Shown in pieces: positions 38,901 to 44,760 of a stretch of DNA of 64,000 bases. A program made the position numbers and the translations under genes. The stretch is from assembly GCA_965221635.1 (NCBI GenBank), contig OZ244902.1, forward strand, positions 3,472,001 through 3,536,000, written 5' to 3'. The notes under the pieces were generated by a model, which saw only the letters and a program-made list of their open reading frames with translations, did not search any database and was not told the DNA's origin. Each line of letters starts with the position of its first letter. The first letter of the stretch is position 1. This stretch comes from JAAXHB01 sp965221635 (GTDB lineage Bacteria; Actinomycetota; Acidimicrobiia; Acidimicrobiales; Aldehydirespiratoraceae).

Positions 38901-39984
38901 CGAACTCCGCTTGAACCTGGACTTCGATTCCAACGGAGACAACCTCGTGGATGCAACCGACCACGACGGCGCCTTCTGGAACGACGGCGCAGGCTGGACA
39001 CCGATTGGCACATACACCGGCACCTTCGAAGGCAACCGGCGCACGATCTCGAATCTCTTCATCAACCAAGCCTCAGGCGCCGGCGGCAATTGGGGCCTGT
39101 TCTCGGTGATCGGCGACACCGGCGTGGTGCGTGGTGTGGACTTGGAGGATGTGGGCATCAGTGTGAACAGGTCAAATGCCAAGGTGGGTGCGCTGGCCGG
39201 CGTCGTCCATGGCACGATCCAACGGGTGTTCAGCACCGGCACGATCACGGCCCGAGGCAGCAGCCCCAACGCCGGGGGCCTGGTGGGTGAACTGGCCCAA
39301 ATGTCCGGGTCCTCTGTGACCACGACGATTGAGGGCAGCTACTCCACGGCGGCGGTGAGTTCCACCTATCGCGCGGGAGGTCTCACCGGAAGCACGCAGG
39401 CCGCCACGATCACTCGCAGCTACGCCACCGGTGCCATCAGCGCGGCCAACACCGGCGGCACCTACCACTTTGGCGGGATCACGGGGCTCCTGAACGGCTC
39501 CACCCTGCAATCGACGTGGGCGTCAGGCGCAGTGACGCTGCCCAACGCAACGGCCGGCCACGGCGGAGGACTGGTTGGCCGAGCCAGCAACAGCACCATC
39601 AACGAGAGCCTCGCCCTTGGCGCAGTGACCGCCACCGGCACTACCGGAACCAGCGGCGGGATCGGCGGCCTTGTCGGCACAAGCACCACCTTCGTGCCGA
39701 CCATCGCAGCCGACACCTACTGGGACACAACCACCACCGGCCAAACCAACAGCATCGGCAATCCGGGCGACCCCAACGCCACTCCCGGCGGCACCGGCAA
39801 GACCACCAGCGAACTCCAAACCGACACGGAGGCCACCGTGGCCGCCAGTGGCTACAACGGCATCTACAAGGACTGGACCCACACCAACTGGCATTACGGA
39901 ACCAGCAGCCAGTACCCAGCCCTAGAGGTGGACTTCGACAACAACGGCTCCACCACCAGCACAGAGTTCGGCCCCCAACGCTAA
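29920..39984 (+). CDS. Giant SLH-domain surface protein with six calcium-loop/GLUG modules
   Basis: 3,354 residues from a GTG at 29920 behind AGGGGAC. A signal peptide (LLVVMGLFGALLGVGAGGAGG) is followed by three SLH repeats (about residues 45-105, 107-165, 188-247) that should bind wall polysaccharide. The first SLH contains extra Cys residues (LGCGSGEGFC). A Pro/Gly linker follows (about 252-285), then an Ig-like domain and six modules of about 510 residues. Each module is a DYDxDGDGLIE loop, a Cys pair (GCPATGCSGYEL type), FDGNNHTISNL, GLUG repeats, a closing EF-hand (DFNGDGVATWQEFG) and an Ig-like spacer. The last module closes with the protein end. Probably an S-layer-attached adhesin or coat protein needing calcium. 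Confidence 0.93.
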   Translation: MRLWLRLLVVMGLFGALLGVGAGGAGGVEGVADAPAVGVACADLPSRGFVDVSEGNVHRGSIDCVAFYSVSLGCGSGEGFCPEDQVTRWQVALFLARVADLAGVVLGSGSGSSFEDLDGLPTDAVSAVRRLAEAGVIKGRSETVFNPYGLVTRGQMALLLVRFLALVPTSGVLVSSDGTVSVNGAAPDDFFADVTSGWPVEFDQAAGALFELGIARGRADGGFGPSAGLTRAQMASFLARMLDHVDLSGAGSTPVGGPVSPGGPIGPGPVTPPAPPPTTSVPPVAASGRINNLLLNERQVARVDLDRTGAEYFEGGGNTGFTYSVTSSRTNVASVRMDGPVVEVSARNPGTATVRVTATAADRTSGTRSFTVRVAEGVDYDSDGDGLLEITTLAQFDAIRLDLNGDGIADDAANRAFDDLYPGAMDAKGCPATGCSGYELAADLDFDTDGDGTVDADGAGWAPISPFGVTFDGNNHTISNLFINVTGPAGGDWGLFGEVTSTGEVRGVRLVDASVTATQAQANSGLLVGELNGVVRRSSAIGTISGGASDASVGGLVGRVRKVGATDPLVADSFASIQGTGGGVSGGLVGTLGAGVIERSYALGSFAGTDTTDGLTGPPDVGGLVGAVAAGTLRQVYAAVDVSVAQAGTDGDAGGLVGAFGGGTGAEAFVAGRVLGDNADTSTDSEFGGLVGVTRGGGIAASGVYWDTDVTGQSVAGVDTSNNATNGTGLTTAGLRSDTNDDVGAADYDGVFKDWDADVWDFGTSLQYPALVVDFNGDGVATWQEFGNQRSNTVRNLRAAPDVSLDQGESLLVGPTVLHALNAEGLRFSGSSINRSTATVSSADNGMTVTGVASGNTDVTITANHSSGGSESVTFTVTVTDKTDYDTDEDGLIEVSSLKQLNAIRWDLNGDGQPSSGDQASYDEAFPNAATRMGCLNSRCTGYELTTNLDFDTDNNNTIAEGDDYWNNEEGWAPLGEFTATFDGNGHTIDRLYLRPTTTQNAWGRNNWGLFDKISNTATLRNVGLTNVSITTKDRNGRVGALVGWSEGVVQRSFSEGEIVDSGGPAASVGGLVGQLVKARSVTPVVSDSYSEVNIVSSGGRAGGLAGQSIAGLVTRSYATGNVAVASSAPAPFFAFGGLLGFIDHQLGDTDDTGVVEYAYASGSVSAPNKTGAHAGALVGRVDTGIVHESLAVGAVGATGSVNPAASLGGVIGSFSALSPVVDADAYWDSTTTGQTSSVGGGTHKTTTELKEDTQSTVAAGSYYGIYRTWDDSVWDFGTSSQYPALVVDFNGDGVATWQEFGNQRQATSPSVYGAFADLTVDLGEVVKVSPAGVFHDRDGGTMTFTATSNGAAVRTRVDGGLVEVEGVTTGTATVTVRARSGSTVSDSFQVTVTDKNDYDSDGDGLIEVDNLAQLHVIRWDLDGDGTPTGDSGSNHAAAYPKPADSMGCPSTGCKGYELTTDLDFDTNNNGEVGPGDDYWNNSSGFYPIGAVYTAIFDGNNHTISNFHHKAGTGQTGGNHGLFQEVGRTGEIRGLRLVDVTLTAQRDLASVGALAGVVKGRVTRSSATGTVDTGTSGADAGGLVGVLVKDTTRGSPTPTITDSYAVATVLGNRNVGGLVGKTVNAEIKRSYATGTARITSDPGHLANVGGLVGLAESTDITMAYTAGDVVTPATITEVSPSAVGGHAGGLVGYFDGGTVSNAFAVKDVPLGLGDLDINSGGIVGYARRGTITDRVVLDVDFLGWGGDDLGGQSHQDASLSVSTIDTVMMREDTNTLVGDVNYDGVYENWDLGTWDFGTSQQYPALVADFNGDGTSSWEEFGTQRADRTVRKIGDPGQLLISQGHRRLVGPGVFHAFNAQGVRFVGSSDDSSVSVAGSPHGLWITGAARGTAEVTLTAISATGARQTETVNVGVSEFVAYDTDGDDLVEISNLAQLSAIRHDLDGDATLAGLTGAQEAVYNAAFPNRSTFSGCTNPCDGYELVADLDFDTNGNGRIDSGDTYWNDGAGWAPIGAYDGIFEGNGHTISNLHIDTTATSGDFGLFSKLDDDAVVRNVGLLDASVKLSTTATTNQNVGILAGQSQGRVRHAYSTGTVSGQGNSTVVGGLVGALNGTGLTTQPRVELSYSTAAVTGGKHVGGLVGSAFQADISGSYAAGSVGGTGSGPSDIGGLVGFADAAANKTTTINSSYATSAVNGHDAPTVRVGGLVGRTDRATISQSYSNSPTTAARSGTTKAGMVAVATVNTTAGDGAYWNISTSRASANAAGAARTGHELIAESNTITAHPDYDGIYGTWDHNKWDYGTAVQYPVLVADLNGDGASTWQEFGDQRSAAAAPTVLNPIAKASVSPHHNGPVPLQGSDPVFVDANLDPLTYTATSSDATVVSVSLSESPPSLTFSAHKLGVATITVEATDPGGLSASTVFQVTVRNPVDYDADGDGLIEISHLLQLYVVRHDLDGDGIPAPSDATEYHTAFLGSQVLGLDGRPAGMGCPIAGCSGYELVTDFNFDTNGNNRVDEDDFLGFFWNDGAGWEPIGGTYDATFAGNGYTISRLTMNRTISGSNGRAGLFASLGSNARVTNLALENVHLDIVTTTLTQGNHVSIGALAGSSDGRIDQVFSTGFVSVEGPGTRGAWAQGGLVGRIDTATGQRGIYRSYSTAEMHSEGGAYAGGLVGLIGHSTAAATYSSTRIHSTGQHFRLGGHVARSIAGSGSSTVIEDSYTLSLITADAGDDLTQVDAFMDISNRLYVSDSYWDTERTGRSGGSAGVGRSTAALQADTNSTVAASDYSGIYANWNASEWDFGTSSEYPVLKVDFDGDGVATWQEFGDQRQTRRPQVVTPIADVTLDINQYQEIDLFPPGRRAFSDWSAGRPFETDYQYSLTVDPPAPTWNTARFEERLNWIQMNGTSAGEFDVTITAENSVGLSASQTFKLTIRNQVDYDVDDDGLIELRRPSELNAIRWDLNGDGIVDNQTDAAKFSAGLPKPAPRMGCPTVGCTGYELRLNLDFDSNGDNLVDATDHDGAFWNDGAGWTPIGTYTGTFEGNRRTISNLFINQASGAGGNWGLFSVIGDTGVVRGVDLEDVGISVNRSNAKVGALAGVVHGTIQRVFSTGTITARGSSPNAGGLVGELAQMSGSSVTTTIEGSYSTAAVSSTYRAGGLTGSTQAATITRSYATGAISAANTGGTYHFGGITGLLNGSTLQSTWASGAVTLPNATAGHGGGLVGRASNSTINESLALGAVTATGTTGTSGGIGGLVGTSTTFVPTIAADTYWDTTTTGQTNSIGNPGDPNATPGGTGKTTSELQTDTEATVAASGYNGIYKDWTHTNWHYGTSSQYPALEVDFDNNGSTTSTEFGPQR
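31051..39981 (+). repeat. Six tandem calcium-loop/GLUG modules
   Basis: Module cores begin at about 31051, 32569, 34111, 35671, 37201 and 38716 and end at about 32288, 33838, 35392, 36900, 38394 and 39981, separated by Ig-like spacers of 280-330 bp. The spacing of starts is steady (1.49-1.56 kb). The ends of modules 1 and 2 share about 69 bp with one mismatch (from TACCCGGCGCTGGTGGTGG at 32221 and again near 33767). Module 6 has a weakened closing loop (DFDNNGSTTSTE). Module 5 is the most divergent and has lower GC around 37650-38200. Confidence 0.85.
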
Positions 39985-39987
39985 CCA

Positions 39988-40013
39988 GGCCCCCCAACCG
40001 GTGCTCGGGGGCT
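39988..40013 (+). terminator. Possible terminator hairpin after the SLH gene
   Basis: GCCCCC at 39989-39994 pairs with GGGGGC at 40007-40012 (plus a G-T pair) across a 12-base loop, 5 bp after the stop codon. No T-run follows, as is common in high-GC actinobacteria. Confidence 0.4.
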
Positions 40014-40218
40014 GTTCGCGTCGTTGGGCGGGCTCTGCCTGGTTGCTTGTCCCGGTGGGCGGGGCCGGCCCGTTGACCGTTTCCGGAGCGGCTTCTCTTC
40101 GCTGCAGATTGTTCCCCAAGCCGGTCAACGGCCACCCGCACCCCGCTCAAATCCGAAGAGCCGGTTTACAGCCAGCCTTGGCCTTTGCGCCGCCTGGCTG
40201 GTCTCGCCCGGTTGCGGA

Positions 40219-41019
40219 TCATGTGCGGATTGCTTGGCCTTGGCGGATGGTTTCGCCTATGGACGCCTCTATGAGTTGCACGCTTGGCCCTGCTGCCAGG
40301 CCGCCGTCGAGGTTGAGGGCGTGACCGTTGATCATGGCGGCTTCATCGGAGCACAGGTAGTGCACCGCCGCGGCAACCTCTTCTGGGGTGACCGCTCGCT
40401 TCACGTGCTGATTCAGCAGCGCCTGGCTGCGCACCGCCCAATGATCGGGGCCGTCATCGGGTGTGAAGCTCTCGTTGGACACACCCGTTGGGCACACGCA
40501 GTTCACCCGAATGCCCTTTGGGCCAAGCTCCACCGCGGCGTGACGGGTGAGGCCCACCACCGCGAACTTCGCGGTGCCGTACCAGCCCAGCCCGGGGTAG
40601 CCGACCACGCCCGCCATGGACGCCATGTTCACGATCACCGACCCGGCCCCCATGCGAGCCCCGCCTGAGCGAACGCCGTGGGCCACGCCCATCAGGTTCA
40701 CGTCCAGCATCTGCCGCACGGCGTCCAAGTCGCCGGAAACGAGGCCTTCAGCAGGGCCCAGCACGCCTGCGTTGTTCACCAAAATGTCGAGGCAGCCGAA
40801 ATGGTCGATGGTGGAGGAAACGAGCGCGTCCACCTCCTGCGCGTTGCGCACGTCAACCGCGCTGTAGGCGCCTCCGATGGTGTCGGCCAGTTCGCTGCCG
40901 TCGTCCACGTCGGCCACCACGCATGTTGCGCCCGCTGAGGCGAGTCGTTCACATGTGGCGGCGCCGATCCCCGACGCCCCGCCGGTGACCACGGCGATCT
41001 TGCCTTTCAAAGAGAACAA
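40219..41019 (-). CDS. Short-chain dehydrogenase/reductase
   Basis: A 266-residue classical SDR starting at TTG 41019 behind AGGGGAG. It has TGGASGIG, ILVNNAGVLG, NMASMAGVVGYPGLGWYGTAKF (Ser, Tyr, Lys) and ALNLDGGLAAG. The aspartate after the second strand (VVADVDDGS) suggests NAD rather than NADP. The gene is divergent from the FMO/P450 pair with only 41 bp between the two starts, so all three may serve one oxidation pathway (hydroxylation, then alcohol oxidation). The substrate cannot be told. Confidence 0.88.
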   Translation of the reverse strand: MFSLKGKIAVVTGGASGIGAATCERLASAGATCVVADVDDGSELADTIGGAYSAVDVRNAQEVDALVSSTIDHFGCLDILVNNAGVLGPAEGLVSGDLDAVRQMLDVNLMGVAHGVRSGGARMGAGSVIVNMASMAGVVGYPGLGWYGTAKFAVVGLTRHAAVELGPKGIRVNCVCPTGVSNESFTPDDGPDHWAVRSQALLNQHVKRAVTPEEVAAAVHYLCSDEAAMINGHALNLDGGLAAGPSVQLIEASIGETIRQGQAIRT

Positions 41020-41060
41020 GGCACTCCCCTTTCGTTGCCGAATTTGGCGAGATTGGTGCT

Positions 41061-42542
41061 GTGGCTACCGTACGGCAGGTGGGCGGGGCACCAACGGATC
41101 GCAGCGACCGTTGGCTGGTTGTGGGCGCGGGGCCGTCGGGGCTGTCCACTGCCTTGGCTTTGCGCACCGCCGGAGTTGCCTTCGAGGGGATCGAAGCCGG
41201 TTCTACTGTGGGTGGCCTTTGGAACTGGGACAATCCCGGCGGGGGGATCTACGAGTCGGCGCACTTCATCTCTTCGTCGGCTCGGTCGGGCTGGGCCGAC
41301 CTGCCGATGCCCGACCATTACCCCGACTACCCGCGCTGGTGGGAAATCCGCGACTACATCCACGCCTGGGCCGCACACCACCGCCTTGAGCAGCACTTCA
41401 AGTTCAACTTGAAGGTTGAAAGCGCTGTGCCTGTGGTGTCGAGCGGCGGGGAGGCGTGGGAAGTGACCCTGGGCAACGGGGAGAGCCGACGTTACGCCGG
41501 GATTGTGGCTTGCCCGGGATTTCAGCGAGTGCCACAAGTGCCCACCTACCCCGGCTCGTTCACCGGCGAAGCCCGTCACAGCCAGACCTACAAGAGCGCC
41601 AACGAGTTCCGCAACAAGCGGGTGATGATCGTCGGCGCCGGCAACTCGGCCATCGACATCGCCGTGGACGCCGCCATTGCCGCCCGCCGTTCGGTGATCT
41701 CCACCCGCCGCGGCTACTGGTTCTTCCCCAAACACATCGGCGGAGTGCCTCTCGACCATTTCGCCATCAACACCGTTTCCACGCAGACACGGCTGAAGCA
41801 ATTCCTGAACATCCATGTGGGTGACGTAGCCCGAGTGGGTTTCGGCACGCCCGACCACGCCCCGCTGGAGCGTCACCCGATCCTCAACGATCAGGTGCTG
41901 CATCACCTGTCTCACGGCGACCTCGTGGCCCGACCCGAGATCGACCATTTCGACGGCCCGAACGTGCATTTCCGTGACGGTTCAGCCGAGGAACTCGACC
42001 TGATCATCTGGGCCACCGGTTACACCGACGAGGTGCCCTTCATCGACCGGGAGCACTGCCGTGTGTCCTCGGTGGACGCCGAGAACGACCTGTGGTTGTG
42101 GATGTTTCACCGCCGCCATCCCCGGCTGTGCGTGCTCGGCCCGGCCAACCTCGCGGCCGGTGGGTACTGGGGGCTCGCCGCGGCCGCGGACATGATCGCC
42201 AACCACATCCACGACGAGACCCGAAACCCGCAGCGCTGGAAGCAGTTCCGCAAGCTGGTGGAAGGCCCCGAACCCGACCTGTCGGGCGGTTACAGCTACC
42301 AGCAGAAAGCCGGTCACCTCAACTACGTGAACGCTGCCGCGCTCGACGCCTACGCCGCCGCACTCAGCGAACAGTTCGGCTTCGAGCCGCTTGCAACCCC
42401 CGCGGACTTCGAACCCCCCGAGTTGATCGACATCGACGCCTGGCTCGACGATCCCGGGCCGTTCACCGTCCCGCCCCACGGATCGCTCACACCAATCACC
42501 TTCGACCCAACCCAGTCCCCCATGCGGCCGGCGTCACCATGA
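41061..42542 (+). CDS. Flavin-containing monooxygenase (FMO / BVMO-like)
   Basis: A 493-residue two-dinucleotide-domain flavoprotein from a GTG start. FAD site GAGPSG (22-27), GGLWNWD, the FMO fingerprint FTGEARHSQTY (167-177, FxGxxxHxxxY) and the NADPH site GAGNSA (192-197), then IWATGYTDEVPF. The fingerprint lacks the downstream W and D of type I Baeyer-Villiger enzymes, so N/S-oxygenation or an FMO-type BVMO reaction is likely. The stop overlaps the P450 start by 4 bp (ATGA). Close packing with a P450 and an SDR suggests stepwise oxidation of a hydrophobic compound. Confidence 0.9.
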   Translation: MATVRQVGGAPTDRSDRWLVVGAGPSGLSTALALRTAGVAFEGIEAGSTVGGLWNWDNPGGGIYESAHFISSSARSGWADLPMPDHYPDYPRWWEIRDYIHAWAAHHRLEQHFKFNLKVESAVPVVSSGGEAWEVTLGNGESRRYAGIVACPGFQRVPQVPTYPGSFTGEARHSQTYKSANEFRNKRVMIVGAGNSAIDIAVDAAIAARRSVISTRRGYWFFPKHIGGVPLDHFAINTVSTQTRLKQFLNIHVGDVARVGFGTPDHAPLERHPILNDQVLHHLSHGDLVARPEIDHFDGPNVHFRDGSAEELDLIIWATGYTDEVPFIDREHCRVSSVDAENDLWLWMFHRRHPRLCVLGPANLAAGGYWGLAAAADMIANHIHDETRNPQRWKQFRKLVEGPEPDLSGGYSYQQKAGHLNYVNAAALDAYAAALSEQFGFEPLATPADFEPPELIDIDAWLDDPGPFTVPPHGSLTPITFDPTQSPMRPASP

Positions 42543-43780
42543 GCCGAGCGCCCACCGGGCCTTCCGGCGACCAGTTCGACCTGTTTGCGGCGGGCCCGTT
42601 CACCTACCTGCGCGAACTCGGCGCTCACGGTTCGATCGTGGGCATCGACCTGGCGGGCACGCCCACCGCGGTGGTGTACGACCTTGACGCCATACACGAG
42701 GTGTTCGCCGACAAGCTCCACCACATCGGCCGAGCGGCGGTGTTCTCCCGGCTGAGTCACGCCACCGGCAACGGCATTCTCACCAACTACAACTGGGACA
42801 CGTGGCAGCCGCGCCGTCAACGCATCGTGAAACCCATCGGCGCCCGAGCCGTGGGACGGTTTCACGAGCGCATGGTGGCGATCATCGATGACCATCTCAA
42901 CGCGTGGCCACCCGGTGAGCATTGCGACCTGGCCACCGACGTGCGGGGCCTAACCCTGCGAGTGGTTACCGACCTGCTGTTCAGCACCGACCTCACCCCA
43001 CAAGCCGAACACATCGTGGACCGCGCCGTTCAGGAGATTCACTCCTGGGCCGAGGCCGATCCCGCCAACGCCGACTACAACACCGAACCCGAATCGTTCC
43101 GGGCCGCCATCGACTCGCTCGACGACTACATCTCCGACGTGATCAACAGCCGCGACCCGGCCGATCCGGGCGACGACATGGTGGGCATTCTCCTGGCCGC
43201 GTCAAACGAACCCAGCCCGGTGCTGGATCGTGTCGGTGTGCGTGACGAGGCGGTGACGCTGATCCTCGCCGGTCACGAAACGGTCACCAACACCATCTCG
43301 TTCGGCTTGGACCTGGTGGCCCGCCACCCGTCGGCCACCCACAGCCACGCCGACCCGCGCCACATTGTGGACGAAACGCTGCGCCTGTACCCGCCGGTAC
43401 ACGTCACCAACAAGGCAGTAGTGAAAGACCTGAACCTGGGCGAGGTGACCGTGCCCGCCGGGTGGGACATCCTGGTGCCCCATTACGTGATCTACCGCGA
43501 CCCCGGCTACTTCGACCGGCCCGAAGAGTTCCTGCCCCAGCGATGGGCGCCAGACAGCACGCTGCGCCTCGAACGCCGGGCGTACTTCCCGTTCCTGACC
43601 GGTCCCAAGTTCTGCGTGGGCCGCCACTTTGCAATCCTCGAGGCCACCGAAACGATCAGCCGCTTCCTGGGTCGCTTCCAGATCGAGATGCTCGACCCCG
43701 ACCCGCCCTGGGGCAGAGAGTTCGCCCTGTCTTTCGCCCCCGACAAGCCAATGCCCTACCGCCTAACCCCCAACCCCTAA
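42539..43780 (+). CDS. Cytochrome P450
   Basis: A 413-residue soluble P450. It contains the I-helix oxygen-binding AGHET (in LILAGHETVTN), the K-helix ETLR (EXXR), the PERF-like RPEEFLPQRW and the heme loop FPFLTGPKFCVG with the ligand Cys at about 359. The loop is FLTGPKFCVG, close to the usual FxxGxRxCxG but with Lys for Arg. The start ATG at 42539 overlaps the FMO stop codon, giving translational coupling. No ferredoxin gene is adjacent, so redox partners lie elsewhere. Confidence 0.93.
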   Translation: MSRAPTGPSGDQFDLFAAGPFTYLRELGAHGSIVGIDLAGTPTAVVYDLDAIHEVFADKLHHIGRAAVFSRLSHATGNGILTNYNWDTWQPRRQRIVKPIGARAVGRFHERMVAIIDDHLNAWPPGEHCDLATDVRGLTLRVVTDLLFSTDLTPQAEHIVDRAVQEIHSWAEADPANADYNTEPESFRAAIDSLDDYISDVINSRDPADPGDDMVGILLAASNEPSPVLDRVGVRDEAVTLILAGHETVTNTISFGLDLVARHPSATHSHADPRHIVDETLRLYPPVHVTNKAVVKDLNLGEVTVPAGWDILVPHYVIYRDPGYFDRPEEFLPQRWAPDSTLRLERRAYFPFLTGPKFCVGRHFAILEATETISRFLGRFQIEMLDPDPPWGREFALSFAPDKPMPYRLTPNP

Positions 43781-43804
43781 CCCCCACCTCTGCTCCTGGC
43801 CTCC

Positions 43805-44122
43805 TCACAGATCCAAGACCGCACGCAGGCCCTGGTCGATTGCTTCGACAAAGACTCCGGGCAGCCGCCCTGTTCTCGCTGTCAACAGCGCGCGATCCAC
43901 TAACTCCAGTCCCAGAGGTACAGCAACACAGTCCTTCGGGAGCCCCGTCAACCCAGACTGGAGCAAGACGTTTCCCGCGAGCCCTGCTCGTTCGAGTCTC
44001 GAGGTGAGGGGCACGACGTGGGTCTGCCACACGTCCACGCTGAGAACGTCCTCGGAAGACACCACCACGCATGGTCTCCGCTTGTCGAGATCGATCCAGT
44101 ACACGTCGCCGCGTGCTACCAC
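43805..44122 (-). CDS. mazF: MazF/PemK-type toxin (mRNA interferase)
   Basis: A 105-residue protein with the MazF pattern: ARGDVYWIDLDKRRPCVVVSSEDV at the start, THVVPLTSRLERAG, and LPKDCVAVPLGLELVDRALL. Family members cut single-stranded RNA at short motifs. The substrate-loop Arg-Pro (KRRPCVVVS) and the central Thr/Ser are kept, so it may be active. Its GTG start overlaps the antitoxin stop by 7 bp, a normal layout for a type II pair. Confidence 0.9.
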   Translation of the reverse strand: MVARGDVYWIDLDKRRPCVVVSSEDVLSVDVWQTHVVPLTSRLERAGLAGNVLLQSGLTGLPKDCVAVPLGLELVDRALLTARTGRLPGVFVEAIDQGLRAVLDL

Positions 44123-44346
44123 GGTGCCGATCTTTCCATTCGTTCACCGGTAGCCGACGCCTCGGCCTGCGACGGCGGTGCGACCTTGGCAAGGGCAGCG
44201 TCGGCCGCAAGCTGTTGGGCGAAGCTCATTGTTGACTGCGCCCCATGACGACGAAGCTGATCGGTTACCCACCTTGAGAACGGAACGTCAAGACTCTCGA
44301 TGATCTCAACAACGTCATGAGGCAAGCTGATTGTCTTGTTGGGCAT
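44116..44346 (-). CDS. MazE/RHH-like antitoxin
   Basis: A 76-residue protein, MPNKTISLPHDVVEIIESLD at the start, a ribbon-helix-helix DNA-binding region, followed by a polar, Ala/Ser-rich tail likely to bind the toxin. It overlaps mazF. The reading frame is open upstream without a stop as far as GTG 44760, where it passes into a hydantoinase-B fragment; ATG 44346 is preferred because a TATAGT box lies exactly 6 bases before it, as expected for a leaderless actinobacterial transcript. An in-frame ATG lies 7 codons upstream (MSMYSTYMPNK). Confidence 0.85.
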   Translation of the reverse strand: MPNKTISLPHDVVEIIESLDVPFSRWVTDQLRRHGAQSTMSFAQQLAADAALAKVAPPSQAEASATGERMERSAPW

Positions 44347-44363
44347 GTACGTACTATACATAC
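44347..44363 (-). promoter_or_regulatory. Antitoxin promoter/operator, leaderless layout
   Basis: On the minus strand TATAGT is followed by ACGTAC and then the antitoxin ATG, placing the expected start of transcription on the A of ATG. The palindrome GTACGTAC (44347-44354) overlaps it and is a plausible operator for the antitoxin itself. No clear -35 box was seen. Confidence 0.45.
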
Positions 44364-44489
44364 TCATCGATTGCACGCAACACCGGGTGCTGGTCGCCTG
44401 CATCCCAGGTGTGGCTGCTGACCGCCGGCGGGCGGTGGGGAAGACCGTGGAATTAGGCAGGGGCGAAGTCGTAGTCGCGGCTGGCGGCT

Positions 44490-44760
44490 CTTGGGTTAAC
44501 GCTACGTTGCGGATGTCGGCCTCTAGGGCGGCTCTGTCGCGTTCGGAGGGTGGGCCGTAACCGCGGCCTCCGCTGGACTCGATCAGCACCTCGTCGTTGG
44601 TGTGGAGTTCGTAGAAGCAGTTGGCGTCCATTTCTGCCTGCGTGCCGTCGGCTCGCTGAATCGACATGTTGCACTGCACGCCACCAAGCCCGCCGCCGCG
44701 GAAGTGACCTCCAGCCCGAGCGGGTCGGCCACCTGGGAACTCGCCGGTGCGCAACGTCAC
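44490..44760 (-). pseudogene. C-terminal fragment of hydantoinase B / oxoprolinase
   Basis: About 90 residues starting at a GTG that overlaps the stop of the NAT-like gene (GTGA). The part GHFRGGGLGGVQCNMSIQR, the FYELHTNDEVLIESSGGRG stretch and GYGPPSERDRAALEADIRNV match the end of HyuB-type ATP-independent hydantoinase subunits (Gly-rich loop, GxGxGxPxERD, final helix). The remaining 500 residues are absent, so it is a remnant. The frame runs on without a stop into the mazF antitoxin, which could give a fused product. Confidence 0.65.
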
